From: Clostridium sp. D33t1_170424_F3
Lineage (GTDB): Bacteria > Bacillota > Clostridia > Oscillospirales > Acutalibacteraceae
Direction of reading: 5' to 3'
Length of the DNA stretch: 64,000 nucleotides
Assembly: GCF_015667585.1 (NCBI RefSeq)
Contig: NZ_JADPEG010000003.1
Location: 124,001 to 188,000, forward strand
Of the stretch, positions 19,101-29,800 are shown piece after piece (position 1 is the first letter of the stretch; every line of letters starts with the position of its first letter). Both the position numbers and the translations under genes were made by a program. A model generated the notes under the pieces. That model saw nothing but the letters and a program-made list of their open reading frames with translations. It ran no database searches and was not told the DNA's origin.

Positions 19101-22100
19101 CGTCCTGACGGTCGCGGTAGTTCTCCTCGGGGCCTCTGCCGTAGTAGGTGATCTGGTCGTAGTCGCCCTTGATCTTCATCAGGGTGCCGACTTCCGGAAT
19201 CTCGGACAGGCTGGAGGAACCGGGATGCAGCGTCTGGTCAAACACGACTTCGCCGTTGCCGTACACGGTGATCACCGCCTGATAGGTGGACTGCGTGGAG
19301 GTGGGCAGAGTGGCGTTCACGGTGAAGCTGACGCCCTTTGTCTCCGCCACGGGTGCGACCTGCACGCCGGTCACGGTGCGGTTCTTGCCCGCGTTTTTCC
19401 AGGTTGCGGTGCGGCTGACAAAGCCGTTTTCACGGTCGTTGTCGACCGGAGCCTTAAAGTAGTTCGGCGCGGGGCCGTCCACCAGGTACTCATCGCCCTG
19501 GAACTGGTAGGAGGTCAGGGTGCCCTGCGTCTTGTCGAACACGGCGTTGAAATCGCCGCCGGTGATCGTCACGGTGTCGCCGTCCTCGGTATAGGTGAGG
19601 TCCGGCAGGCTGGCCAGCGATTTGTTGGCGTGCCTGGGCGCGTCGATATCCAGCTTGAACTGCTGCTTGGCGACCTCAAAGCCTGCGTCCGCCCAGGTGG
19701 TTTTGTTCTTGAGCGTCGCGCTGAAGTTGAGCCAGTATTCCGCGCCGGGGGCCGGATCGGTCACGGCGGGGAAGTTTTCGATGGTGTAATCCTGCTCGCT
19801 CAGCGGGTTGACGACGACGTTAAAGTCGCCCTTGGCGATCTCTTTTTCGTCCTGCATGAGCGTCCAGTGGAAGTCGTAATCCTCTGTGGTGGTGAACAGG
19901 AATTCGTTGACAATGCGGACCACGCCGTTTTCCACGTCGGTATCCTTGAAGTTGATTTCCTGCTGCACCTGCTTGACCTGCGCCAAAGCCGGATGCGGGA
20001 TGCGGTCGACGGAGACGACGCCGTTCGCAAGGAAGTTGTCGTCGTGGACCGTCTCGCCCCAGTCTCCGCCGTAGGCGTAGTATTTGCCGGGAGCCGCGAC
20101 CGGGCCGGTCGCCTCGATCGGGTCGCCCGCGCGCATCTGCTCAAAGCCGATCCACAGGCGGGTGTTCGCATCGGACGGTTTGCGGCTGGCGCTGTTGAAC
20201 TCGTCCAGCGTCAGGGCCTTGTCGTACACGCGCACGTCGTCGATCAGGCCGGTAAAGGCCCGGCCGCTTTCCTGCGTGCAGGCGCCGATGGAGAACGGAT
20301 GGCTGGAGCCGGGCACGATGGTCTGGCCGTCCAGGACCGTCTCCGCGACCTGCTCGCCGTTCAGGTAGAGCCTGAGGCTCGCGCCGTCGTAGACGCCCGC
20401 CACGTGCTGCCACTTGTTGATCCATCCCTCGTCGGTCAGATCCGCGGCAACGCTGACATACTGGTCGTAATTGCTGTTCTTTTTGGTTTCGTCATAGATG
20501 AAGAATTCCAGCTTCTTGCCGTTGGTCTTCAATGCAAACTGGTTGTCGCCCTTGCCCATGATGGTCTTATGGCCGGAGAGGGCTTCCGGTTTTACCCAGG
20601 CTTCCAGGGTCAGCGGCGTTGTGCCGGTGATGTCCAGGTCGTCCGCGCTTTCCAGTGTCATGGAGCCGCGCAGCGCCTTGTCGCCGGAGGTTGCGCCGGG
20701 TTTGCTCTCCGTGCCGTCCGGGACGGACACGGCGTTTGCCGCATCCTTCGGCGCGATGGTGCTGCCGGAGCGCAGGGTTCCGTTGTAGCCGTAGCCGCCC
20801 TTGTCGACGACCTGCGTGGGGGTGACGCCCTCTTCGTCGTCAAAGTCGGCCCAGAAGAACACGCGGTACTGGTCGCCCGGCTCCATATCGGCCTCGTCGA
20901 TCGCGGCCGGGGTGAGCGCCTCTTTGAAGATGCGTACGGAGTCGATTGCGCCGTTGAAGACACCGCGGTCCGGATACTGGCTGTTAACGCCGATGGAGAA
21001 TTTCTGGCTGCTCTGGTCCATGGCGGTGGAGCCGCTGTAGCTGCCCTGCAGCGCGCCGTCGATGTAGATGTTGATGGAAGTGGGCTTCGCCGCGCTTTCA
21101 TCATAGTTGTAGGAGACCGTCACGCGGTGCTCCCTGCCGAACCAGTCGGCGGGCGCGGGAGCGTTGACCTCTTCCCAGTTCTTGCCGAAGTAGAACTGGA
21201 CAAGCTCCTCGCCGGTTTTGGTCTTGATGTGCTGCAGTGCATACTGCTGGTCGCCCTTGCCGACGATGTAGTTGAATACGCGGTCGGAAGCGTTGTCGTA
21301 GCCCGCGGGCTTTTCCGGGGTAAGCGTCACGTCGATGGTGAAGGTCTTGCCGACCACCACGCCGTCCGCCATATCGGTGTTGCCGGTGTAGAAGTTCAGG
21401 TACGGGGTGCTGTCAAAGATCGCGCCGCCGCGCAGCACGTTGTTGACAATCGGGGTGGTGCTGACGCGCTCCAGCGTGCCGGTGTAGGAGTTGCGCAGGT
21501 TGGAGGCTTCGTCCAGCAGGCCGGTGCTCTCCGTGGAGGTCGGCAGGTCCCAAACCGGGGTCTGATCCGCCCAGTCCCACATAAAGCCGCCCTGTGCCTG
21601 AGGCTCTACGCGGAAGATGTCCCAATACTTTTTGTAGTAGCCGGTGCTGTTGCCCATGGCATGCGCGTATTCGGACATAATATACGGCTTGATGTTGCTG
21701 CCGTTGCAGTAGCTGGTTACGCTGCTGTAGGCCGGGTACTGCACGCTCATGATGTCGGTCCAGCGGTTGTCGCGCTCGTACTTGATCGGGCGGCCGTCGT
21801 CGCGCTCCTTGGTCCACTCGCTCATCAGCTTGAAGGCGTTGCCGTTGGCGGGCGTCCACTCCTCGCTGGCCTCATTGCCCAGGGACCAGATGACGACGGA
21901 GGGGAAGTTCTTGTCGCGCTCCACCATGTTGATCATGCGGTCGAGCGTCGGCGCGCGCCATTCCTCGATGTTGGACGGGAAGTTGCCGCGCACGTCGTGG
22001 GACTCGTCGTTCGCCTCGTCGCAGATATAGATGCCGTACTCGTCGCACAGGTCGTAGAAATTCGGGTCGTTCGGATAGTGCGAGGTGCGGATGGCGTTGA

Positions 22101-23457
22101 CGTTGCTCTGCTTCATCAGCTTGATGTCTTCCTCCAGGAAGTCGCGCGGCAGGTAGCGGCCGTACTCCGGATGCACCTCATGGCGGTTGAAGCCGCGCAG
22201 CATGATGCGCTCGCCGTTGATGGTAATCATCTGCTTGTTGCCGTAATCCTTGCCGTTGTACACGCCGATCTTTTTCAGCTCGATCTGGCGGAAGCCCACG
22301 CGCTGGCCGATGTTCTCGACAACATTGCCGTCCGCGTCCACCAGCTGGAGCAGCAGATTATAAAGGTAGGGATCTTCCGCAGACCACTTGTGCGGATTGT
22401 CGATCACCAGGTTTTTACTGATCTTGACTTCGTCCTCGCCCGCCGGGATCGCGTCCACGGGGAGGGAGACGTCGTCGAATACCACCTTGCCGTCCGCGTC
22501 CAGCAGTTTCGCCCTGACAGAGTAGCCTTCTGCGGAAACGCCGTCGTGTGTGCGCACGTCGACTTCCATGCTGAGGTTCATGTCGGTGTAGGTATCGTCC
22601 GTAAAGGTAGTGCGCACAAAGTAGTCGCGCATCTCCACCTTGTCCTTGGAGTACAGCTCCACGTCGCGGAAGATACCGGACAGGCGGATGTAGTCCGCGT
22701 CCTCCAGCCAGGTGCCGTCGCACCAGCGGTAAACGCGCAGGGCCATGGTGTTTTCCCCGGCCTTCAGGTACGGGGTGATGTTGAAGTCATGCATGGTAAA
22801 GCTGTCTTCGGAATAGCCCACGTACTGCCCGTTAATATACAGGTAGATGCAGGATTCCACGCCCTGGAAGGAGGCGAAGACCTCGCGGCCATCCCAGCTT
22901 TCGGGCAGGGTGAAGGTCTTTTTGTAGTGGCCGACCGGGTTGTACACCGTCGGGGCGAGGGCGGTCTGCCAGTCGCCGCGCGGTTCATAGTTGGTCCAGG
23001 GGTATTTGATGTTGGTGTAGATGGGCACGTCGTACCCTTCCATCTGCCAGCTGCGCGGGACGGTGATGTTGTCCCAGCTTTCGGTGTCGTAGTCGTCGTT
23101 CTGGAAGTCCATGATTGCGTCGGCGGGCTTGTCCACCAGCTTGAACTTCCAGTCGTCCCCGTTCAGGAGCATGTAGTAGTCGGACGCTTCGCGGTCGCGC
23201 GCCAGCGCTTTTTCTTCCGTGTCGTACGGGATGAAATAGCTGCGCTGTGGCTCGCGGTTTTCCTCGTAGACCTTGGTCACGGAAAACCGGCTGTCGCCCT
23301 CCACCGGTTTGGTGGCGTTGTACCAGTATTCCCCGTCAAAGGCGGGGTCCGCCGGGGTGCGCGCGCTGCCGGTATCGGCCAGCGCCTGGGTGAGTCCCGT
23401 GCCCGTCAGCGCCATGACCAGCGCCAGGAGCACTGCTAATGCTTTCTTTCGTTTCAT
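16186..23457 (-). CDS. Giant secreted GH2 beta-galactosidase with LamG, NPCBM, FIVAR-like and shared C-terminal modules
   Basis: 2,423 residues from ATG 23457, chosen because AAGGAGGAAC sits just upstream and a signal peptide begins there (MKRKKALAVLLALVMALTGT). The GH2 sugar-binding and Ig-like domains cover about 60-380. The TIM barrel begins near 385 with acid/base Glu529 (SLGNEASE) and nucleophile Glu596 (MSEYAHAMGN). Two LamG-like jelly rolls (about 660-860 and 960-1110) are inserted between WDWADQ (about 623) and YGGDWGE (about 1131) inside the barrel. The beta-galactosidase small-chain domain covers about 1300-1575 and an NPCBM carbohydrate-binding domain about 1675-1822. Beta-repeats, FIVAR-like repeats, a Ser/Lys/Pro linker and the C-terminal module (2338-2423) follow. 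LacZ-type motifs indicate beta-galactoside cleavage, probably on surface or host glycans. Confidence 0.92.
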   Translation of the reverse strand: MKRKKALAVLLALVMALTGTGLTQALADTGSARTPADPAFDGEYWYNATKPVEGDSRFSVTKVYEENREPQRSYFIPYDTEEKALARDREASDYYMLLNGDDWKFKLVDKPADAIMDFQNDDYDTESWDNITVPRSWQMEGYDVPIYTNIKYPWTNYEPRGDWQTALAPTVYNPVGHYKKTFTLPESWDGREVFASFQGVESCIYLYINGQYVGYSEDSFTMHDFNITPYLKAGENTMALRVYRWCDGTWLEDADYIRLSGIFRDVELYSKDKVEMRDYFVRTTFTDDTYTDMNLSMEVDVRTHDGVSAEGYSVRAKLLDADGKVVFDDVSLPVDAIPAGEDEVKISKNLVIDNPHKWSAEDPYLYNLLLQLVDADGNVVENIGQRVGFRQIELKKIGVYNGKDYGNKQMITINGERIMLRGFNRHEVHPEYGRYLPRDFLEEDIKLMKQSNVNAIRTSHYPNDPNFYDLCDEYGIYICDEANDESHDVRGNFPSNIEEWRAPTLDRMINMVERDKNFPSVVIWSLGNEASEEWTPANGNAFKLMSEWTKERDDGRPIKYERDNRWTDIMSVQYPAYSSVTSYCNGSNIKPYIMSEYAHAMGNSTGYYKKYWDIFRVEPQAQGGFMWDWADQTPVWDLPTSTESTGLLDEASNLRNSYTGTLERVSTTPIVNNVLRGGAIFDSTPYLNFYTGNTDMADGVVVGKTFTIDVTLTPEKPAGYDNASDRVFNYIVGKGDQQYALQHIKTKTGEELVQFYFGKNWEEVNAPAPADWFGREHRVTVSYNYDESAAKPTSINIYIDGALQGSYSGSTAMDQSSQKFSIGVNSQYPDRGVFNGAIDSVRIFKEALTPAAIDEADMEPGDQYRVFFWADFDDEEGVTPTQVVDKGGYGYNGTLRSGSTIAPKDAANAVSVPDGTESKPGATSGDKALRGSMTLESADDLDITGTTPLTLEAWVKPEALSGHKTIMGKGDNQFALKTNGKKLEFFIYDETKKNSNYDQYVSVAADLTDEGWINKWQHVAGVYDGASLRLYLNGEQVAETVLDGQTIVPGSSHPFSIGACTQESGRAFTGLIDDVRVYDKALTLDEFNSASRKPSDANTRLWIGFEQMRAGDPIEATGPVAAPGKYYAYGGDWGETVHDDNFLANGVVSVDRIPHPALAQVKQVQQEINFKDTDVENGVVRIVNEFLFTTTEDYDFHWTLMQDEKEIAKGDFNVVVNPLSEQDYTIENFPAVTDPAPGAEYWLNFSATLKNKTTWADAGFEVAKQQFKLDIDAPRHANKSLASLPDLTYTEDGDTVTITGGDFNAVFDKTQGTLTSYQFQGDEYLVDGPAPNYFKAPVDNDRENGFVSRTATWKNAGKNRTVTGVQVAPVAETKGVSFTVNATLPTSTQSTYQAVITVYGNGEVVFDQTLHPGSSSLSEIPEVGTLMKIKGDYDQITYYGRGPEENYRDRQDAYDIGVYESTVMDQFVHYVEPQEHGNRSDVRWIALTNEAGKGFMVSAADGEVLETNASYFEQNDLASKKHPYQLVQEDDIYLKINQLTSGLGGQQSWGAKAEEYVTIRPNKDYNYSFRFSPIAEKNVGDMMQNSKSGITDKLVESISVDGTPIAGFDQNQKNYDVMITDTTRIPQVDVVVSDTESKAEITQAYSLPGTATIKVIPANADEADAWVYTIHFTVAQFTYMSDLDWTSATTGWDGYQPSKDSHAGEGKLTLMGENGEEVQYDKGIGTHATSDIVYHLDGAFDLFEGFVGVDRSQSHNNNASINFQIFLDGSNTPAFESGVMKVGAVQKKFSVDISGVDEIRLHADMVESNGNDHADWADLKLFKNEETGTIYAISKHVEGGEATVTTDKAAATAGETVTVAVSDIEEGKQFKSLSVSMALSGNLIVIQTVKAGEVYTFTMPSEPVNVTVVLEPKGTEPLKAHVLNVQYGGNAALEITGEAEVILDGNGIYGAKVMAGEELTLTFTPANGPFASAQLNGEDIPFEADGCTYTFTMPNENTVLRFTFTTVNKDVLETLLEKANEVTDEQLDKLVESVRTKFLAARDNAQKVFESDKATQDEVNEAWKELLDAMHYLSFEEGTKDELKYWLDYAAQLDLDNFTPKSQEGYAEALAYAQEVYNDEGETLKAVVEKATKDLYDAILRLTFKANTETLESFVEQAQEIATRIDQYLDGAEKDKFNEILPQAEALLENADATQKQVDELAEALYKAIQNMRMIPDREALKDLIDTYEALNPADYTEASYAILRAALNNALDVYHNDAATPAEIAAVYTTAEQAYDGLVPADKPETPVKPDNKPSNKPSNSGSKKPAGNVSGEGTAVVTANPVISAAQNVMGRKSVRSDTTMNFTLKRGSAYCFKMTVVNGSSAAPSFTVGNGNVLKTQFVAKIGNDYYYRVWAVGAPGQSTGVYTAMAGEKAQQHCVITIA
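16189..16446 (-). other. Shared C-terminal module, copy 3 (GH2)
   Basis: 86 residues beginning RSDTTMNFTLKRGSAYCFKM and ending QQHCVITIA. Both cysteines are conserved. Confidence 0.9.
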
Positions 23458-23542
23458 AGGTTCCTCCTTTTCTTTCCTTCCCCATCGCAATGTATGGGAC
23501 ATTGCCGCAATTAATCCAAAAATTTGCGGCGTTTACAAATTT

Positions 23543-23571
23543 ATCCTATCATAATAGCCAAATGTTTTCAA
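23543..23571 (-). promoter_or_regulatory. Probable promoter of the GH2 gene
   Basis: On the minus strand TTGAAA (23571-23566), 17 bases, TAGGAT (23548-23543). It lies about 86 bases before the start codon in the divergent GH2/GH63 intergenic region. Confidence 0.5.
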
Positions 23572-23703
23572 CCTTTGGACCCCCACTTCCGCAAATTTTA
23601 TTCCGTGCAATTTCAATAGAAATATTATAAATTTAATAAGGTTCTTATGGAATTATTGTACTATATGCGCAAATTTACTGGTGTTTATTGGGAAACCTGC
23701 CGC

Positions 23704-23732
23704 TTGACCGCCGTGCCTGCTGCAGGTATGAT
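23704..23732 (+). promoter_or_regulatory. Probable promoter of the GH63-like gene
   Basis: TTGACC (23704-23709), 17-base spacer containing the palindrome CCTGCTGCAGG, and TATGAT (23727-23732), about 138 bases before the start codon. The palindrome could be an operator. Confidence 0.65.
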
Positions 23733-23869
23733 ATATTTGTATGAAATCGTCTAATGGATAAACGTGCTTGAGTGATTCATTGGAGCGAAGAATGAAGCGG
23801 AACGAGCCGGCTGGGAAAGGGGGAACGGGGCCGGCATACAGAGAGGATTGGAAACACAAGGAGGAGAAA

Positions 23870-26800
23870 ATGAAAAAAGGTAAACGGATTCTGGCCCTGT
23901 GCCTGTCCGCGGCGATGCTGTTCAGCTCCATCCCGGCGGGGATGGCGACGGCGGTCGCGCGGGAAAAGGAAATTGTAGCGGGCGGCTACGAGATCGATAT
24001 GGATGACCTGCCGAAGGTGTATTTTGCGGAGCATCCCGAGTGGGAGGAGCTCTACGAGGCCGCGTGGGAGTCGCATAAGAGCAATATCCGCAAGGCGAAC
24101 ACCATCCTGAACCCGGAGGACGTCTACTATGTGGACGAGGCGTTCAGCGATATGATCTTTGCATGGGACACGCTGTTCATGATGATGTTCGACAAGTACG
24201 GCATGCACCAGTTCCCGGTGCAGCAGGCGCTGGACAATTTCTACTACTTCCAAGTCGATAACCCCGGCCAGCCGGACGACGGCTTCATTGCCAGGGAAAT
24301 CAGCGAAAAGACCGGCGTGCATGCCTCCTATAACGGCGAGTACGACAACCCGCTTTCCGTCAACCCGCCGCTGTGGGCCTGGGCGGAGTGGCAGCAGTAC
24401 CAGATTCACGGCGATAAGGCGCGCTTTTCCAAGGTCATCGACGGCAAGACCGTCCTGGAGCGCATTGTTTCCCACTTTGACTTCATCAAGCGCACGCGCA
24501 CAATGGAAGAAAACGGCCTGTACGGCAAGACCAGCGGATTGGCCAACGGCCTGGACAACACCCCCAACCAGGACCACAGCAGAAAAGAGCAGACCTACAA
24601 CGACCTGAGCATCCAGCAGGCGCAGTCCGCCTATTATATCGCCAAGATCGCGCATGAGATCGGCGATACCGCGACGGAAGAGCGCTTTCATAAGGAATAT
24701 GAGGAGATCAGCGCGCTGATCAACGAGCTGCTCTGGTCCGAAGAGGGACAGTTCTACTTCAACCTCGATAAGGATCAGCAGTTTACCAACGTCCCGACCC
24801 CGACGGGCCTGTGGGCGCTGGCCGGACACGTGGCGACGCCGGAGCGCGCCGACGCGATGGTCAAAAATTACGGCCTCAATTCCGAAAAGATGTACCGTCC
24901 GCAGGGCCTGTCCACCGTCACCTACGACTGGCCCAGCTTTAAAACGACGGGCGGCTACTGGAACGGCGCGATCTGGGCGCCGACCTCCTTCCAGTACATC
25001 AAGGGACTGGAGTACTACGGCTACGACGACCTGGCGTTCTCCGAGGCGCTGCGCCATGTGGAGGCCCTCTCCGACGTATACGAGGCCGGCAAGACCGACT
25101 CCGTCGTCGGTTCGGCGACCCTCTGGGAAAACTACGCCAGCGAATATGCCCGCCAGGGCGATCCGGCCCGCGGCAACTTTGTCGGCTGGACCGGCGCGCT
25201 GGGCATCGGTTCGATTATCGAAGACCTGCTGGGCGTGGAGCTGCGCGCCCCGCTGAACGAGATCGACTGGGACCTTCGCCTGACGGAGGCCTGCGGCGTT
25301 ACAAACCTGTATATGTGCCATGAAGGGCAGCCGGTCCGCGCCTCTCTGGAGATGGCGGCGCGCAGCGGCTCCGATTCCCCGGCGGACATCACGGTCACCG
25401 CAAACGTGCCGTTCACGCTGTATGTGACAAACGGCGGCGTCGAGCAAACCATTGAGGTTCCCGCCGGCAGGAGCACCTACCACATCGACGGCGTGGAAGA
25501 GGCAGACGCGTATCTGGGCGCGGCGGCCCGCCCGCTGCAAAGCGACGACGCATCCCTGACCAGGGAAGCCGTCGACGCGAACGCGGCGGATTACATTACG
25601 TTCACCGACGCGGCGGACGATTCCATCGACGACGGCCTGCTGTATCAGGCCGGCAAACGCGCCGGCGCGATCACCAACGTCAATACCATCGGCTACCGCT
25701 ACAACAGCACCCAAAGCCCGGTCAAGCTCTCCGACAGCGCGGAGCTGGCGGCCCTTGGCTTCGAGGGCGCGAAGAGCCTCACCAAGAAGGCGTTTACCGA
25801 CGGCGAGGAGGGCTTTATGCTCAACGTCCCGGCGGACAACTCCTTTAGCACGGTCAAGCTGATCGTCGGCGTGCAGAATACCACGGCGACCGTGACGGCG
25901 GCATTGTCCGACGCGTCCGCGCCGCGCGCTATCCGTCAGATCACCGGCGGAGCGGCGGAGCAGACCTATGTGATTGAAATCCCGTACCGCGCGGGCGGCG
26001 ACGGCCAGTCCCTGCTGGTCGAGTACACCGCGATGAGAGGGACGGAAGGCTCCGTCTCCCTCAAGGGGATTTTTTATGAAAAGAGCGGCGCCGCACTGCC
26101 GCAGGCGCTGGAGAACCCGTCCCTTGCTTCCGGCGACGGCCAGCTGGTCCTCTCCGCGGACGCGGCGGAGGACGCTTCCTACGATAGTTATCAGGTATAC
26201 ATCGGCGAAAAGGCAGGCGAGCTGACCGAGGTGCGGTCCGTATCCGCGCTGCCGTATACCATCGCTTCCCTGGACAACTACAAGCGCTATTATGTCGCGG
26301 TTTCCGGCGTGAAGGACGGCGTGGAAGGCCCGCTTTCCGAGATCGTCAGCAACGTGCCGGAGAAGACGCCGCGCACCGAGCGCGAGCGCGCCTATGCGGA
26401 TTACGAGTCCGTCAAGGCAATGATCCTGAACGGCAACGCGGACTTTGACAACGTGACGAGGTCGCTGAACTTTAATGTCACCGGCCCGGTCTACGGCACA
26501 GCGTTCGCCTTCTCCAGCACCGCGAACGGATACCCGACCGGTCTGATGAACGACGGCTCCGTCGTGACGCCGACACTGCCGGAACCGGACCGCAGCTGTG
26601 AATTGACCGTTTCCGCGACCTGCGGCAGCGAGACGATTACCCTGGTGGAAAACGTCGTCGTCAAGTCGCAGGCATACGACCGGCAGCCCTATGTCTTCGG
26701 CACCATGGTTTCCGCCATGAATACGACCGCGGACCTGACCGCGGAGGGAACCAGGGACTGGGCGCAGTTCTGCACCCATTACGTGGATGACTACGCGAAG

Positions 26801-29800
26801 AAAGACACGGAGAACACCATCACCGGCCTGCGCCGTCTGGCGGAAGGCGGCGTTGACCACGCCACCGACATGCCGTTCCGGTACAGTGCGACAGACGCCA
26901 AGGATAAGGCGCCCGTGGACCGCACCTGTATCACCTCCCGCGGCCCGGAGGGCGAAGCGGGCTTTACATTCCAGCTTCCGTACAGCGAGAAAATGCAGCA
27001 TGTGAACATCTATGCGTCCTCCTGGAACGCCACCACGCGCGTGGACTTCCTGGTCAACGGCGCCGTGCTGTACAGCACCACCTACGGCGGCAGCAACGGC
27101 TGGGACGTGCAGAAGATCGGCGTGGACTACAAGGTTCCGAATCCGGACGACGTGGTCACGGTGCGCCAGATCCTGGTGAAGTCGAATACCGGCGGTTCCG
27201 GCGGCAGCATCGGCCTGCCCGCGGTGACGCTGGCGGAGACCGACGGCGTGATCCCGGAGCCGGACAACACCGTCTATGCCTCCGGCGTAATTTCCGACGC
27301 GAACAACGCGACGGTCGATCTGACCGCCGAGGGGACCAGGGACTGGGCGCAGTTCCCCACCAAGCTGGTGGGCGACTACGCAAAGAAGAACGTGGAGGCC
27401 AGCTCCATCACCAATTTGCACCGCCTGGTTTCGGACGACACGCCTCTGGCGGTCGACGTCGCCAAGGATATGAAGATCAGCTTCAACGCGTCCGACGCGG
27501 CGGAGGGCACACAGCCGAAGAACCAGTGGGCGATTACCTGTCGCGGCCCGGAAGAGCTGGCGGGCTTTGCCTTCAATCTTCCGACCAGCGATAAGATGCA
27601 GAACGTCAACGTCTATCTGGGCTCCTGGAACGGCACCTGCAAGGTGGAGCTGCGGATCGGCGGCAAGGTCCGTTACGCCGGCGAGTACGGCGGGTCCAAC
27701 TGGTCCGTGCAGAAGTGCAGCATCGACTACTATACGGATCATCCGGACGACGAGGTCGAATTCCGCATGGTGATGAACAAGTCCCACAGCACAAGCCCCG
27801 GCGGCAGCATCGCGCTTGCCGCGGTCACCCTGCGCGAGACGGACGCGGAAGTCCCGGAAAAGGATCCTCCGTTTGACGAGTCCTTCAATATCACCATGAC
27901 GAATACCCTGCCCGATCAGATCGACCTGACCGCCGAGGGCGGCAAGGACTGGATGCTGTTCAACAGCGTGGACGGCAACGCGGCCTACGAGCGCAAGAAT
28001 GTAGAACCGCAGATCCGCGGTTTTGCGATTACGAATCCGGACAAGGCGCCGCACCGTGTAAAAAACAGCGAATACAACACTGTTTATTCCTTTACGGACG
28101 GCACGCCCACGGCGAGCATGGAGAACCAGAAGCCGTACGTCGTCGTCGAGACGGTCGGCAACGGCGTGGACTTCACCCTGCCCGGCGGCCCGAACCGCCA
28201 GCAGGCGAAGATTACCTTCGGCGACTGGAATTCCCAGATGGTCGTCGAGATGACCTCCGGCGGCAAGACCGCTTCCTACACCTACCAGGTGGGGCAGCCG
28301 GTCAAATACGGCATGTACACCCTGACCTATCAGTCCGACGAGGACGTGCATGTGCGCATTTACAACAAGGCGATTACCCATTCAGCCGGCAACTTCAGCA
28401 TCACCGCGATCCTGCTCAACGAGCTTTACAGCGTGGAAGCCGCTCCGGCGGCGGGCGGCAGGGTCCGCGTGGGCCGCGCGTCCGTTGCGGCGGGCGAGAC
28501 GGTCGACGTGTTCGCCCTTCCGGAAGAAGGCATGCGCCTGGCCTCCCTGTCCTATCAGGTGGACGGCGGCGCGCCTGTGGCCATCACCGGCGGCAGCTTT
28601 GTGATGCCGGAGGGCAACGTGACCGTAACCGCTGTGTTTGAAAAAATCGCACTGACCACGAATCTCCTGATTGCCAGCTACGGCGCGGGCGCGGACCTCA
28701 CCGTCGCCGGCGGCGGGGACGACGTGGTCATCGAGCGCGGCGGCCTGTACGCGGCGCGCATCGAAGAGGGCAGCAAGCTGGCCTTCCGCTTTACGCCCGC
28801 GGATGAAAACGACCGCTTCCTCGCGGCCGAGGTCAACGGCGAGCCGGTGGAGAACGTCTCCGCCGACAGCGCGGTCTATGAATACACCATGCCGGGCGAA
28901 GCGGCGCAACTCGCCTTCAAGTTCACCATCGTCAAGACCTCCATCCTGCGCATGGTCATCGACACGGCGAAGGAACTGATTGAAGGCGATGAATACGCAA
29001 GCGCGGTCGAACCGGTCCGGCAGAACATCACCAAAAAGCTGGCGGCGGCGGAGAAGGTCCTCGCGGACGTATCCGCAACGCAGGCGCAGGTCGATAAGGC
29101 CTGGAAAGATCTGATGCTCTCCCTGCACTACCTGTCCTTTGAAGCGGGCAGCAAGACCGAGCTGGGCAAGCTGATCGCGATTGCACAGGACGTCAACACA
29201 GCGGACTTCACCCCGGAGACCGTCGCCGTATTTGAAAAGGCGCTGGCGGAAGCGGAAGAAGTCTACAACGATCCGGACAATATGCTCAAGGCCGAGATCG
29301 ACAAGGCGTGGAAGAACCTCTACGACGCGATGTGCGAGATGGGCTATCTGGCAGACCGGAGCGGGCTGGAAGGCGTGCTCGAGCAGGCCAACCAGACCAT
29401 GGCGGAAATCGGCCTGTATGTGGACGGCAGCGAAGCCGTCCTGACGGCGGCGATTGAAGCGGCGCAGACCGTTTACGACGACGCGTCCGCTACCCAGAAG
29501 CAGATCGACGCGGCCGCGAACAAGCTCGCCAATGTGCTTGCCGGCCTGCGTAAGATTCCGGACAAGGATGCGCTGAGGGAACTGATCGAGAAATACCTCG
29601 ACGTAAAGCCGGAAGGCTATACCCCGTCCAGCTTTGCATCATTGCGCGCGGCGCTGGCTGCCGCCAATGCGGTTTACATGAAAGAAGACGCAAGCCCGGC
29701 GGAGATTTCCGGCGCGTACGATACGCTGGATCAGGCCGGTAACGCACTGGAGAACAACCGCCACAATACCCCGTCCGGCGGTTCCTCCGGCAATAAAAGA

